Shown: piece after piece, positions 36,014 to 45,158 of the stretch
How the letters are laid out: each line of letters starts with the position of its first letter
Numbering within the stretch: position 1 is the stretch's first letter
Origin: Desulfovibrio sp. Marseille-P6017
GTDB taxonomy: Bacteria; Bacillota_A; Clostridia; Peptostreptococcales; Peptostreptococcaceae
Direction of reading: 5' to 3'
Length of the DNA stretch: 64,000 nucleotides
Assembly: GCA_900604495.1 (NCBI GenBank)
Contig: UWOR01000016.1
Span: forward strand, 10,238-74,237
Notes under the pieces: generated by a model
The model's database searches: none
What the model was told of the DNA's origin: nothing
What the model saw: only the letters and a program-made list of their open reading frames with translations
Position numbers and translations under genes: made by a program

Positions 36014-37675
36014 TTATACTTCCATTATTATTGGAAATACACTAGGTCTTCTCTTTGTCTTTGTATATAAGTGATTCTCAACAGATTTTTTTATACTATT
36101 TTTTAAAATATGCCATTCTATAACTTTTTCTTCTAAACATTGTTCTACTACATTTCTTGATATATCCTTGATTTCATTTATTAAGTCTTCTGATTCTCTA
36201 GCATAAATAAATCCTCTTGTTATTATATCAGGTCCTGCTACAATCTCAAATGTATCTCTATTTATAGCTAAGACTATTGTTACCATACCATCATTTGCTA
36301 AGTACTTTCTATCTCTTAAAACTATATTACCTACATCTCCTACTCCTATACCATCTACATATAAAACACCTGTATGTATTTTCTGATTTGCATTAGCTTC
36401 ATTCTCTGATATTTCTAATACTTGACCAGTTTCTAATGTAAATACATTTTCAGGACTCATTCCAAGTTTTATAGCTAAATCACTATGATGTTTTAAATGT
36501 CTATACTCTCCATGAACAGGCATAAAGTATTTAGGTTTAACCAATGTATGTATTAACTTTAGTTCTTCTCTATATGCATGTCCAGATACATGTATATCTT
36601 CCAAATCTTCATATATTACTTCTACACCTTTTCTAAATAGTTGATTTATAACTCTTGAAATAATCTTATCATTCCCAGGTATTGGAGATGCCGATATTAT
36701 AAATAAATCATCTTTATCTATTTCAATTTTTTTATGTGATCCATGAGCTATCCTTGAAAGACCTGCCATTGATTCACCTTGACTTCCAGTTGTAATTATA
36801 GTTATGTTTTCATTAGGATACTTATTAATATCATCAATATCTATAACAGATTCATCTGGTATATGTAAATATCCTAAATCCATAGCTACTTGTGATACAT
36901 TTTCCATACTTCTTCCACTAAAAGCTATCTTTCTATTCTCTTTTATAGATGCATTTGCTATTTGTTGCATTCTATGTATATTTGATGCAAATGTAGCTAC
37001 TATTATCCTACCTTTTGCATTTCTAAAAATTCTATTTAGTGTTTCTCCTATTACCTTTTCAGAAAGTGAATGTCCTTCTCTTTCAACATTAGTGCTATCA
37101 GCTAATAGTAATAATACACCTTCATCCCCTAATGTTGAAAATCTATTTAAATCCATAACTAATCCATCAATAGGTGTATAATCAATTTTAAAATCTCCAG
37201 TGTGTACTATAGTTCCAATTGGTGTAAATATGGCTAATGAACAAGAATCTGCTATACTGTGTGTTGCCCTAATAAATTCTATACTCATATTATCAAATTT
37301 CACCATATATCCTGCATTAACCGGATTTAAAGTACATAAGTCTAACATTTTGTGCTCCTTTAACTTATTTTCAACTAGCCCTAAAGTTAACTTTGTACCA
37401 TATATAGGCATATTTAATTGTTTTATTATATATGGTATAGCTCCTATATGATCTTCATGACCATGTGTTAAAAATAAACCTTTTACCTTATCCTGTCTAT
37501 CAATCAAGTAACTTATATTCGGTATGACTAAGTCAACTCCATACATATCCTCATCTGGGAAAGATACTCCACAATCTATAACTATTATTTCATCTTCATA
37601 CTCTATTGCTGTAATATTTTTACCGATTTCTCCCAAACCTCCTAAAGGGATTATTTTTACACTTTTTTTATTCAT
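36014..37675 (-). CDS. rnj: Ribonuclease J
   Basis: The 553-residue metallo-beta-lactamase/beta-CASP ribonuclease acts in mRNA decay and rRNA maturation with endonuclease and 5' exonuclease activity. The zinc motif is LFLTHGHEDHIGAIPYI; further metal ligands lie in HTGDFKID and in VSGHA and PVHGEYRHL. The beta-CASP domain has VATFASNIHRMQQI and TTGSQGE. The C-terminal domain ends VENHLYTKTKRRPSVFPII, a conserved RNase J ending. It starts with MNKKSVKIIPLGGLGEIGKN, and ATAAGGAGAAAATAGT precedes ATG. Only one RNase J appears in the window, so whether it is J1 or J2 cannot be said. Confidence 0.94.
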   Translation of the reverse strand: MNKKSVKIIPLGGLGEIGKNITAIEYEDEIIVIDCGVSFPDEDMYGVDLVIPNISYLIDRQDKVKGLFLTHGHEDHIGAIPYIIKQLNMPIYGTKLTLGLVENKLKEHKMLDLCTLNPVNAGYMVKFDNMSIEFIRATHSIADSCSLAIFTPIGTIVHTGDFKIDYTPIDGLVMDLNRFSTLGDEGVLLLLADSTNVEREGHSLSEKVIGETLNRIFRNAKGRIIVATFASNIHRMQQIANASIKENRKIAFSGRSMENVSQVAMDLGYLHIPDESVIDIDDINKYPNENITIITTGSQGESMAGLSRIAHGSHKKIEIDKDDLFIISASPIPGNDKIISRVINQLFRKGVEVIYEDLEDIHVSGHAYREELKLIHTLVKPKYFMPVHGEYRHLKHHSDLAIKLGMSPENVFTLETGQVLEISENEANANQKIHTGVLYVDGIGVGDVGNIVLRDRKYLANDGMVTIVLAINRDTFEIVAGPDIITRGFIYARESEDLINEIKDISRNVVEQCLEEKVIEWHILKNSIKKSVENHLYTKTKRRPSVFPIIMEV

Positions 37676-37758
37676 ACTATTTTCTCCTTATCAATTGTCG
37701 TAATATATTTATATTATTTTTAACAATATATAAAAATCTATGTTGTTTTTAATATAAA

Positions 37759-37799
37759 TAAAAAGCAAAGTCACTTAGTTTAAAGTAACTTTGCTTTTT
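37759..37799 (-). terminator. Terminator of the M20 hydrolase gene
   Basis: AAAAAGCAAAGTTACTT pairs with AAGTGACTTTGCTTTTT (minus strand, one G:U) and a U tail. Confidence 0.8.
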
Positions 37800-37803
37800 A
37801 TCC

Positions 37804-38994
37804 TTAATTGAAATACAATGTGTTAATTACATGCATCATAACTCCAGTTGTTAAACACCCTTCATCTATATTAAAATTTGCTGTATGAAGTGGACTAATT
37901 ATATTTTTATCTTTATTTCCACATCCTAAATGAAAAAATACACCTTTACATTTATCCGTATAAAATGAAAAATCTTCTCCCCCCATAGATGGATATTCTT
38001 TTAATAAAAAATTATCTTTACCTAATAATTTACGTGTATTTTCTTTCACTATATCTACCAAATAATTATTGTTTATTACTGGAGGATACCAGTTTTGGTC
38101 AATATCTATATGTCCAATGCATCTATGCGCTTTAGATATATTTTCAACCATATCATAAACTCTATTGAGTATAAATTCTCTATCTTTTATTGTAAGCGCC
38201 CTTATAGTTCCCTCAATCTTCACTTCTTCACAAATAATATTTTGAGCTTCTCCTCCATTTATTTTTCCTAATGTAATAACACTAATATTAGAAGGTTCTA
38301 TTTCTCTACTAACTATATTTTGTAAAGCAAGTATAAGTTGAGATGAGGCAATTAGTGAGTCTACACCATTATTAGGATATGCTCCATGAGCCCTTTTACC
38401 TTTTATTCTAATTTTACATCCATTAGCGCTTGCATTCAGAGTATCATACTTACATTCTATAAATGATGTTTCTAAATAAGGTTGGACATGAAGTCCAAAT
38501 ATATAATCAACCTTTGGATTTTCCAAACATTTATTTTGTATCATATATTTAGCTCCACCTATATTTTCCTCCGCTGGTTGAAATAAGAATTTAATATTAA
38601 TATTTAGACTATCTCTTATTTCATATAATATTTTACATGCGCCTAATAATATTGCAGTATGAGCATCATGTCCGCAAGCATGCATTATACCTTTATTTAA
38701 AGACTTATACTCAACATCATTTTTTTCTTCAATCGGTAAGGCATCAATATCAGCTCTTATAGCTATTGTTTTTTTTGCATTTGACTTAATTATATATGCC
38801 ATTATTCCATAGTTATCATTAAATTCTTTATATTCTATACCTATCTCATCTAAATATTTCTTAATTTTACCTTTAGTTATAACTTCATTCATTGCAAGTT
38901 CTGGTGTTTTATGTAAATCTCTTCTTATGTCTACAATCCACTGTTTTAGTTCATTAGATTTATATTTAATTTGCTCTATATTTAATACACTCAC
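37804..38994 (-). CDS. M20D amidohydrolase (IAA-amino acid/hippurate hydrolase-like)
   Basis: A 396-residue metal-dependent amidohydrolase. Metal-binding motifs of the M20D subfamily are visible: IAIRADIDALPI (catalytic Asp), HACGHDAHTAILLGA (Cys and His ligands), FLFQPAEENIGGAKYMI (catalytic Glu) and PSMGGEDFSFYTD near the C-terminus. GLHVQPY is also typical. The subfamily splits N-acyl amino acids; N-acetyldiaminopimelate deacetylase, aminoacylase and hippurate hydrolase cannot be told apart here. The start is GTG, 7 bases after AGGGGAGA. Single gene. Confidence 0.9.
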   Translation of the reverse strand: MSVLNIEQIKYKSNELKQWIVDIRRDLHKTPELAMNEVITKGKIKKYLDEIGIEYKEFNDNYGIMAYIIKSNAKKTIAIRADIDALPIEEKNDVEYKSLNKGIMHACGHDAHTAILLGACKILYEIRDSLNINIKFLFQPAEENIGGAKYMIQNKCLENPKVDYIFGLHVQPYLETSFIECKYDTLNASANGCKIRIKGKRAHGAYPNNGVDSLIASSQLILALQNIVSREIEPSNISVITLGKINGGEAQNIICEEVKIEGTIRALTIKDREFILNRVYDMVENISKAHRCIGHIDIDQNWYPPVINNNYLVDIVKENTRKLLGKDNFLLKEYPSMGGEDFSFYTDKCKGVFFHLGCGNKDKNIISPLHTANFNIDEGCLTTGVMMHVINTLYFN

Positions 38995-39036
38995 AATAAT
39001 CTCCCCTAAATTTTATAAATTAATTATATAATAAAA

Positions 39037-39072
39037 AAATAAGTAGGATATCAAAAGATCTCCTACTTATTT
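39037..39072 (-). terminator. Terminator of the 289-residue unknown gene
   Basis: AATAAGTAGGAGAT / ATCCTACTTATTTTTTT (minus strand) around a 7-9-base loop. Confidence 0.8.
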
Positions 39073-39106
39073 ATATTATAAAAACTACTCATATATTTTT
39101 AAAAGT

Positions 39107-39976
39107 TTAATTTTTGATGTATGAATTTAAAAATTCTATCATCATTGGCTTAATTATCCCTCCATAATCAACAACCTGAGTTATTTGATTATTATTTTCT
39201 GTCTTAGAATTAAAATTACTTATTTTAAAAGTTAAAATATTATTTATATTTTCAATTATGTATCCTGCATCTTTTGTAACTGTTATCTCTAAATCACCCA
39301 TATCTGAATCTATATCTTCAATTCTTTCTTTATTTGCACAAACGATTCCATCATCATATGAACTTCCGTATGTAGCAAATGGAATATAAAAACATTTAGT
39401 ACTATTCGCACTTTTTGATTTTATAAATAATCTTGGAGTAAGTTCACTTTTTCCCATAAATATAGGATTTGCTTCCGTTACTTCATCCAGATTTTCCTTT
39501 ATATCATTTAAAAATTTATTCATATCAAATTTTTCAGATTCAATTTTTAATATATTTAAATTATCTAAGTTCTCATTAGGTATGTATTTAGTAACATTTT
39601 TAAATACATCATAATAATCTTTTATTTCATAACCTTTTTGTATATACTCATTCTTTAATTCATACTCTTTATCAAATTCTGTTATAAGCTTAGTTAGTTC
39701 TTCTTTTGTATCAAAATCTTTTATTGTATCAACAAAAGGTATTATATTATTTGGCTTCATTAAAAACATTTCCAATGGTTTCATAGTATCATTTGCGAAC
39801 TTAATATCCTCTTCTTTAAAAGCTGCATTTATACCATCTTCTAAAAATGCCACTTCTACTTCCATTTCATATTCATCTTCACTAATTACATTTGAACCTA
39901 CTGGATACATTGCTATTAATTTACTTTTATCATACACATATCCAAAAGAATAACTTATTTCAAATTGTCTACTCAT
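39107..39976 (-). CDS. Unknown cytoplasmic protein, 289 residues
   Basis: I do not recognise this gene. It is acidic, without a signal peptide or membrane segment, and begins MSRQFEISYSFGYVYDKSKL. The first half is rich in Glu and Asp (EDEYEMEVEVAFLEDGINAA); the second half looks beta-rich (FYIPFATYGSSYDDGIVC, DLEITVTKDAGYIIENI). GDLEITVTKDAGYI could be part of a beta-sandwich or immunity-type fold. A perfect AGGAGGACATT precedes ATG, and it has a terminator, so it is a real gene. Neighbours do not suggest a role. Confidence 0.65.
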   Translation of the reverse strand: MSRQFEISYSFGYVYDKSKLIAMYPVGSNVISEDEYEMEVEVAFLEDGINAAFKEEDIKFANDTMKPLEMFLMKPNNIIPFVDTIKDFDTKEELTKLITEFDKEYELKNEYIQKGYEIKDYYDVFKNVTKYIPNENLDNLNILKIESEKFDMNKFLNDIKENLDEVTEANPIFMGKSELTPRLFIKSKSANSTKCFYIPFATYGSSYDDGIVCANKERIEDIDSDMGDLEITVTKDAGYIIENINNILTFKISNFNSKTENNNQITQVVDYGGIIKPMMIEFLNSYIKN

Positions 39977-40037
39977 AATGTCCTCCTAATTAATTTTAAT
40001 TTATATTATATAATTTATCCAAAATTTATAAATTACA

Positions 40038-40070
40038 ACAAAAAAGCACCTAAATGTAGGTACTTTTGTA
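40038..40070 (-). terminator. Terminator of the 68-residue membrane gene
   Basis: AAAAGTACCTA / TAGGTGCTTTTTTG on the minus strand. Confidence 0.75.
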
Positions 40071-40078
40071 ATTAACTA

Positions 40079-40285
40079 TTATTTATCTTTAGTTACATTC
40101 TCTTTTTTATTTACATTTAATCTTCTCATTATTCTTATATGTTTTCTAATAAAATAAACTTCAAAAGTCATAGCTGCACAAGCTATCAGTCTTGTAGTCA
40201 TATCAGTTGTATTTATCGCTACATTATAAAAATACATAAATAACATTAAATCAATTCCGATTATTACAGTATCTAATATCTTCAC
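40079..40285 (-). CDS. Small membrane protein, 68 residues
   Basis: The start is GTG at 40285, 8 bases after GAGGAG. Two membrane segments can be placed (VIIGIDLMLFMYFYNVAI and TRLIACAAMTFEVYFI), followed by a basic tail (RKHIRIMRRLNVNKKENVTK) that would lie in the cytoplasm. No family recognised. It has its own terminator and a plausible ribosome site, so I take it as real. Confidence 0.6.
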   Translation of the reverse strand: MKILDTVIIGIDLMLFMYFYNVAINTTDMTTRLIACAAMTFEVYFIRKHIRIMRRLNVNKKENVTKDK

Positions 40286-40389
40286 CTTGTCATCTCCTCT
40301 ATTCCAAAACTTTGAATAAAGAATTCAAGTTCTGTGATTATGGCATTAAAGTTATAATATCAGACTGCTTTTCTTTAGTCAATTATTAT

Positions 40390-40854
40390 CTATTTCTTAA
40401 GAGACCACTTTTTTGAAAATCCTGCATCTTCGCTAGACATAACTTTTGTCGACTTACATTTCGGACATACTATATCTTGGTATTCATAATTTACATAATA
40501 AATATATCCACATGTAGCACATCTAAACTTACAAACTTTTTTGTTATCTAAATCTTCATCTTCTTTAGGATCATTTTCTTTTATCGTTAATTTTATATTT
40601 TTCCCATCAACTAGTGCTACTGCTATTTTTTTTCTAGCTTCATTAATTAATGATTCAAAATCTTTTAATGTTATTCCCATTTTTTTAGAACATATTTTAC
40701 TACTATAACCTTCTACATCTTTTAAGCTAATTGCCTTCATTTCATCATTACTTAATTTTATTTCTTGTAAATTATCATCATTTTTTACGCAGTATTCAAT
40801 ATATCCTTTTTCTGGAAAAAACTTTATACTATCATAACTTCTAGTTTGCTTCAT
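40390..40854 (-). CDS. DUF134-like helix-turn-helix protein with C-terminal zinc ribbon
   Basis: A 154-residue protein with two parts. Residues about 40-95 (ISLKDVEGYSSKICSKKMGI, SLINEARKKIAVALVDGK) resemble the sigma-70 region 4-like helix-turn-helix of the DUF134/UPF0251 family (usual text: DLEG.SQEEAA..MG.SR.T...L..AR.KVA.ALVEGK). Several DNA-contact residues of the usual helix are changed. Residues about 110-137 form a zinc ribbon with CATC and CPKC pairs. DUF134 genes often neighbour Mrp or NifX-like genes; here mrp is the next gene upstream, 59 bases away. Function is inferred as DNA- or metal-linked regulation. Confidence 0.7.
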   Translation of the reverse strand: MKQTRSYDSIKFFPEKGYIEYCVKNDDNLQEIKLSNDEMKAISLKDVEGYSSKICSKKMGITLKDFESLINEARKKIAVALVDGKNIKLTIKENDPKEDEDLDNKKVCKFRCATCGYIYYVNYEYQDIVCPKCKSTKVMSSEDAGFSKKWSLKK

Positions 40855-40913
40855 AACAAAACCTCCTAATACTATAACTTTTCCAGATTCCAGATTTAAT
40901 GATAATTACATTA

Positions 40914-41774
40914 TTATATAGTAGAGATTATGTATTTTTCATTTTCAATTTTATTTAATGAATTTAACATATTATTTACTATAGGATTAAATAGATCATC
41001 TAAATTTTCATCACTCTCATATATTCCAACTGAAACATTACCTATTTCAGAGTTCATTGGTAATGATCCTAATAAATTTAAATTCATTTCATCTAAAAAA
41101 TCCCTACTATTATTACTATTAAAAATTCGAATTTTTTTACCACAATCTGGACATAGTATATAGCTCATATTTTCAACTACACCTATTATATCTATATTCA
41201 TTTTTTTCACCATATTTACTGCTTTTGAAACTATCATTGAGACCATATCTTGTGGAACTGATATCATAACTACTCCATTTAGAGGAATTGATTGCATTAC
41301 TGTTAATGCCACATCTCCTGTTCCTGGTGGCATATCTATAATAAGATAATCTAAATCTCCCCATATAACATCTGTATAGAATTGTTTAACTGCATTTGAT
41401 ATCATTGCACCTCTCCATATGACAGGTTGATTTTCATCTTCTATTAATAAATTTAAAGACATTACTTTTATATGATCTTTACTTATTACAGGATGTAATT
41501 CTCCGTCTATTGTATTAGCTCTTAAGTTGCTAACCCCTAATAACCTTGGTATACTAGGTCCAGTTATATCTGCATCTAATATACCTACTTTATACCCTTT
41601 CTTCCTTAAACTTTTTGCTATTAAAGCAGTACTAGTTGATTTTCCAACTCCACCTTTTCCACTCATTACCCCTATTATTCGATTAATTTTATTTTTAGGA
41701 TTATTACTTACTCCACAGCTTGACTGTTCTTTATTACAAGATTTACTTGATGGACAAGATCCACAATTTGACAT
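40914..41774 (-). CDS. Mrp/NBP35-family iron-sulfur carrier ATPase
   Basis: A 286-residue P-loop ATPase that binds and transfers Fe-S clusters. The deviant Walker A is VMSGKGGVGKSTSTALIAKS, with the second Lys typical of MinD/Mrp proteins; DADITGPSIPRLLG and LIIDMPPGTGDVALTV are further signatures. The N-terminus has a Cys-rich extension (NCGSCPSSKSC, then SSCG) as in NBP35, and a CPDCG pair lies near residue 220, normally the cluster-binding CxxC. It lacks the DUF59 domain of E. coli Mrp. AAGGGGGAAAATAA precedes ATG; co-transcription with the DUF134 gene is likely. Confidence 0.92.
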   Translation of the reverse strand: MSNCGSCPSSKSCNKEQSSCGVSNNPKNKINRIIGVMSGKGGVGKSTSTALIAKSLRKKGYKVGILDADITGPSIPRLLGVSNLRANTIDGELHPVISKDHIKVMSLNLLIEDENQPVIWRGAMISNAVKQFYTDVIWGDLDYLIIDMPPGTGDVALTVMQSIPLNGVVMISVPQDMVSMIVSKAVNMVKKMNIDIIGVVENMSYILCPDCGKKIRIFNSNNSRDFLDEMNLNLLGSLPMNSEIGNVSVGIYESDENLDDLFNPIVNNMLNSLNKIENEKYIISTI

Positions 41775-41961
41775 TTATTTTCCCCCTTTGATATTTATAC
41801 ATTTACTTTTAACTAAATAGTAGGACTTTTTTATATTTATGTCAAAGGCAAATATTTTTAATTTAATTTTATAATTCTTGGAATAATAACTTATATACAA
41901 ATAAATTTTATTAATATATAATATAATATTTTATATTATGACTTATAAGGAGATCGCTAAT

Positions 41962-42384
41962 ATGTCTAAACACTTTTCTATACAATTTAGCAACTTAAAA
42001 TCTAAGTTTATTGAATATATAAAATTTAATATAGTTGGAATAAGCAACTTTTGGATATCTCAGTTTTTTTATCTTATGCTTTTTTTAAAATTTAAAATAA
42101 ATTATTTAGTTTCCTATACTATTGTCAGTGTCATTAGCATAAGTGCCTCTTACTTTCTAAACTCAAAGTATACATTTAAAAATAGTAAACTTTCATTAAA
42201 AAAATTTTTGCTTACTTTCTTAGTTTATATATTTGAGTATATATTAAATATGGGAGTAATTATATTTATGGTTAATATATTAGGAATAAGCAAAGTATTT
42301 GCACCAATGCTTGCTCCCGTGATTTCTACTATACCTATATTTTTTTTAATGAAATTTGTTATAAATAATCAAAAACTACAATAA
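41962..42384 (+). CDS. GtrA-family membrane protein
   Basis: A 140-residue protein with four membrane segments of the GtrA/DPMS type, thought to flip lipid-linked sugars used for cell-envelope glycosylation. FIEYIKFNIVGISNFWISQF, ISASYFLNSKYTFK and the fourth segment near the end match the family; the NSKYTF-type motif is its best signature. The frame is open from 41938 (an ATG) but the AAGGAG site lies inside that extension and 8 bases before ATG at 41962, so 41962 is chosen. No glycosyltransferase is nearby. It is one of the few plus-strand genes. Confidence 0.85.
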   Translation: MSKHFSIQFSNLKSKFIEYIKFNIVGISNFWISQFFYLMLFLKFKINYLVSYTIVSVISISASYFLNSKYTFKNSKLSLKKFLLTFLVYIFEYILNMGVIIFMVNILGISKVFAPMLAPVISTIPIFFLMKFVINNQKLQ

Positions 42385-42388
42385 TAAA

Positions 42389-42441
42389 GTAAAAAAGAGT
42401 TGTACAAAATACATTAAGTACTTTATACAACTCTTTTTTAC
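42389..42441. terminator. Bidirectional terminator, gtrA / larA
   Basis: GTAAAAAAGAGTTGTA and TACAACTCTTTTTTAC form a 16-bp stem enclosing a loop with a second small inverted repeat (GTACTTTA region). It overlaps the larA stop. Confidence 0.85.
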
Positions 42442-43724
42442 ATTGATATAGGTAATGTATTACCTCCATATGGCATCAAAGTTATTTTTGGATTTTCAAT
42501 TTCACAAATTTCATAAGCTAACTTCATGGCCTCATCTAAATCATGACATGGTATCATATTAAAATCTTTCACTATATCATCATCTAAATTGGATATAAAT
42601 ATAACTTTTCTATGATTTGCTGTATAGGCTGTTTTATAAGCTGCATATCCTGGTACAGTAAAGTTTTCTTTTAATGCATTTTCCATATCTTCTAAGGTAG
42701 TATACTTAAACCATTCTGCAAATTCATCAGCACCTAATCCATCCCTACATTCACTAGCTAATATTAATACACTGTTCTCTTTTCCGCCATACAATGCATT
42801 ATCCATGGTCTTTATAGTTTGGTATAAGTTAATATCTTTAGGAAATCCTCCTGCTGATGCCACTATTATGTCTGCTTGACTTTGTACTGGAACTCCATAA
42901 AGACTTCTTATAAATAAGCCACCTTCATACCATGCTTTATAAAAATGTCCCGCTACAAATTTTATAAAGTTTCCTTCTGTATCAAGAATAACATTAAATA
43001 AAAAGTCTGGATTTACAATTTTACAAACTTCATTCATATCTTCTCTTAGTGGATTACCTTGTACTATATTAGGTCCTGCCATTAAATTAAGACCACTTGA
43101 TTTTCCTGGATTAAAACAAAGTCTATGATTTGCTTGTATTGTATCTATTCCTACAACACCTGGAAGTATACTCTTAGCACCTCCTCCAAATCCTGCAAAT
43201 ATATGGAATACTATTCCTCCAGTTAATATTACTCTATCTGCTTCATATACTCTCTTATTTAAATATATAGGAGTCTTTCTACTTGATTCTCCTAAATAAA
43301 CTAGTTCATTTTTATCCTCACATTCATGGTCATATACATTAATTCTATCTAGAACTTCTTTTCCTACAACAGCTATTAATTCTTCTTTTGTACTTTTTCT
43401 ATGTCCACCTAAAGCTATTACTACAAACATATCTTCATCTTTCACGCCTAAATATGAAAGATAATTTACTATATGTATTACAAATTTATTACTCTGCATC
43501 CAAGCTCTGGTTATATCACTTACTATTATAGATATTTTTTCACCTGGCTTTATAATATCTCGAAGTGCTTCTGTTCCAATAGGATTATCTAAAACTTCAT
43601 TAACTTTTTTTTCTATATCTATTATAGAATCTACATGTTTTGGTTTAAGCAAATGAATAATATGCTCATCTTTTATACATGTAATTAATGTGGTATCTCC
43701 ATATTTAAAACTATATTCCCCCAT
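42438..43724 (-). CDS. larA: LarA-family nickel-pincer racemase
   Basis: A 428-residue LarA/DUF2088 protein. Family features are the N-terminal IIVSDITRAW, IALGGHRKST, NVYDHECEDKNELVYLG, GFGGGAKSILPGVVGIDTIQ with the lysine that holds the pincer cofactor, and NHRLC. LarA enzymes racemise lactate or related 2-hydroxyacids using a nickel-pyridinium cofactor made by LarB, LarC and LarE. None of these is in the window, and no lactate transporter lies beside it, so the substrate is open. GAGGTGAGGTT precedes ATG. A fragment of a second larA lies just upstream. Confidence 0.87.
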   Translation of the reverse strand: MGEYSFKYGDTTLITCIKDEHIIHLLKPKHVDSIIDIEKKVNEVLDNPIGTEALRDIIKPGEKISIIVSDITRAWMQSNKFVIHIVNYLSYLGVKDEDMFVVIALGGHRKSTKEELIAVVGKEVLDRINVYDHECEDKNELVYLGESSRKTPIYLNKRVYEADRVILTGGIVFHIFAGFGGGAKSILPGVVGIDTIQANHRLCFNPGKSSGLNLMAGPNIVQGNPLREDMNEVCKIVNPDFLFNVILDTEGNFIKFVAGHFYKAWYEGGLFIRSLYGVPVQSQADIIVASAGGFPKDINLYQTIKTMDNALYGGKENSVLILASECRDGLGADEFAEWFKYTTLEDMENALKENFTVPGYAAYKTAYTANHRKVIFISNLDDDIVKDFNMIPCHDLDEAMKLAYEICEIENPKITLMPYGGNTLPISM

Positions 43725-43799
43725 AACCTCACCTCTTGTTAGTTTTATTTATGATTATACCACTTATTATTATAAATTTCTTTACTTTTTTCAGAATTT

Positions 43800-43889
43800 T
43801 TAGATTTTTTCAATAATATAGGCAAATGTATTTTCTCCGTATGACATTAACATAACTTTATAATTGTATTTATTACAAAGTATATTTAC
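43800..43889 (-). pseudogene. C-terminal remnant of a second larA
   Basis: Between larA and the next gene, one minus-strand frame codes for NILCNKYNYKVMLMSYGENT, then FAYIIEKI and a stop at 43800. This resembles the LarA end found next door (EICEIENPKITLMPYGGNTL). No start or ribosome site precedes it. It looks like the tail of a deleted tandem larA copy. The match is short (about 29 residues), so it is tentative. Confidence 0.45.
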
Positions 43890-43909
43890 TCAACCAGTAT
43901 ACCTAAATC

Positions 43910-44974
43910 TTATACATATATGTTTTTTATAAATAAACCTATTATTATTAGTACTCCCAATGCTCCTGATATAGGATATATAAAGTTTACTAATACCGAA
44001 AATGGAATTCTTCCACCTATTAAAGCTATTAATGAACATAAAAATGCTATAAGGTTAAATTTCCACGTTCCCTCTTTTGCAAAACTATTACATACACTCC
44101 ATAATAAAGGCACTGCTGTTGTATATATTCCAGCTATAAGTATAAATGAAAATAAAATACCTACTATTGGTCCTATTTTTTTAGCCATATATAAAGTGGG
44201 AATTTCATTTAAACATATATTTTCGATATCTGATAATATCCCTAAATTAATAACTAAACAAGCCAACATAAAAGCTAACCCACCTAAAATACCACCCCAT
44301 CTACAATTAATTTTATTAGTAGATGTTTGTCCTACACTTACTAAAAATGTCGTAACCATTATTATATTAAGACCACTATATAGTATACCTGTAAGGTGCC
44401 AATTATCTACTGCCTTAGTTACATTGAGTGCTGAAACTATATTTTCACTATTGATGAAGCTTGAATAATTTCTCGATACAGTTATAATTCCAACTGCTAA
44501 TGACACTATTACGATTATAGGTCCAACATTTCCTAAAATATCTACAACTCTTTTTATACCCATTAATACCGATACTAAAGATAAGACAGCCATAAGTGTA
44601 CTTCCAATATTTCTATCTATGCCATAATATTGACTTATTGATGCACCTGCTCCAGAGACCATCACTATAAAGCTACAAAGAAAAAATACTGGCATAAACA
44701 TTTTAAATAAATTTCCAATAGATTCTCCCCATAAATATGTGAATATATCATTAGATGACTTCAAGTTAATACTTTTCCCTATTTCTAATAACTTTGATCC
44801 ACAATAACACATTATAATCATACAAATAAATGTAGAAAAAATACTTTTATGTACTCCATGTGCAGAAAAAAATTGCATTATTTCTTGCCCTGTTGCAAAC
44901 CCTGAACCTATGCATACCGATATATATGTTCCTGCAAACTTTAAAATCTCTTTCACTTTATATTTATCTTGCAT
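43910..44974 (-). CDS. YkvI-family membrane protein (LeuT-fold transporter-like)
   Basis: A 354-residue integral membrane protein with about ten segments. KFAGTYISVCIGSGFATGQEIMQFF near the N-terminus carries the broken-helix GSGFATGQE motif of the YkvI family, distantly related to branched-chain amino acid carriers. ASISQYYGID and VGQTSTNKINCRWGGILGG also fit. The substrate is unknown. The frame extends to ATG at 44980, but AGGAGG lies 6 bases before ATG at 44974, which is chosen. The larA remnant lies just downstream, which might mean a former larA-transporter unit. Confidence 0.82.
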   Translation of the reverse strand: MQDKYKVKEILKFAGTYISVCIGSGFATGQEIMQFFSAHGVHKSIFSTFICMIIMCYCGSKLLEIGKSINLKSSNDIFTYLWGESIGNLFKMFMPVFFLCSFIVMVSGAGASISQYYGIDRNIGSTLMAVLSLVSVLMGIKRVVDILGNVGPIIVIVSLAVGIITVSRNYSSFINSENIVSALNVTKAVDNWHLTGILYSGLNIIMVTTFLVSVGQTSTNKINCRWGGILGGLAFMLACLVINLGILSDIENICLNEIPTLYMAKKIGPIVGILFSFILIAGIYTTAVPLLWSVCNSFAKEGTWKFNLIAFLCSLIALIGGRIPFSVLVNFIYPISGALGVLIIIGLFIKNIYV

Positions 44975-45095
44975 GTTCATCCTCCTAACATATAAATAAC
45001 TTTGTCCATAATTATCTATATGCTAAGATATCTAGTTATAATAACTAAATAATAATTTATTGTACAAATTATATTTGGATATAATTATCATATTA

Positions 45096-45128
45096 AAATA
45101 GGGCATCTCAAGTTGAGATACCCTATTT
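45096..45128 (-). terminator. Terminator of the dicarboxylate/amino acid symporter gene
   Basis: AAATAGGGTATCTCAA / TTGAGATGCCCTATTT (one G:U), single-base loop region, then T-rich sequence. Confidence 0.85.
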
Positions 45129-45158
45129 ACTTTAGCCGATCAATATTTACTAACCTAT

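Noticed and set aside
43920..44468. 182-codon plus-strand ORF opposite the YkvI gene
   Set aside because: Antisense shadow of a membrane protein; no ribosome site and no recognisable motif.
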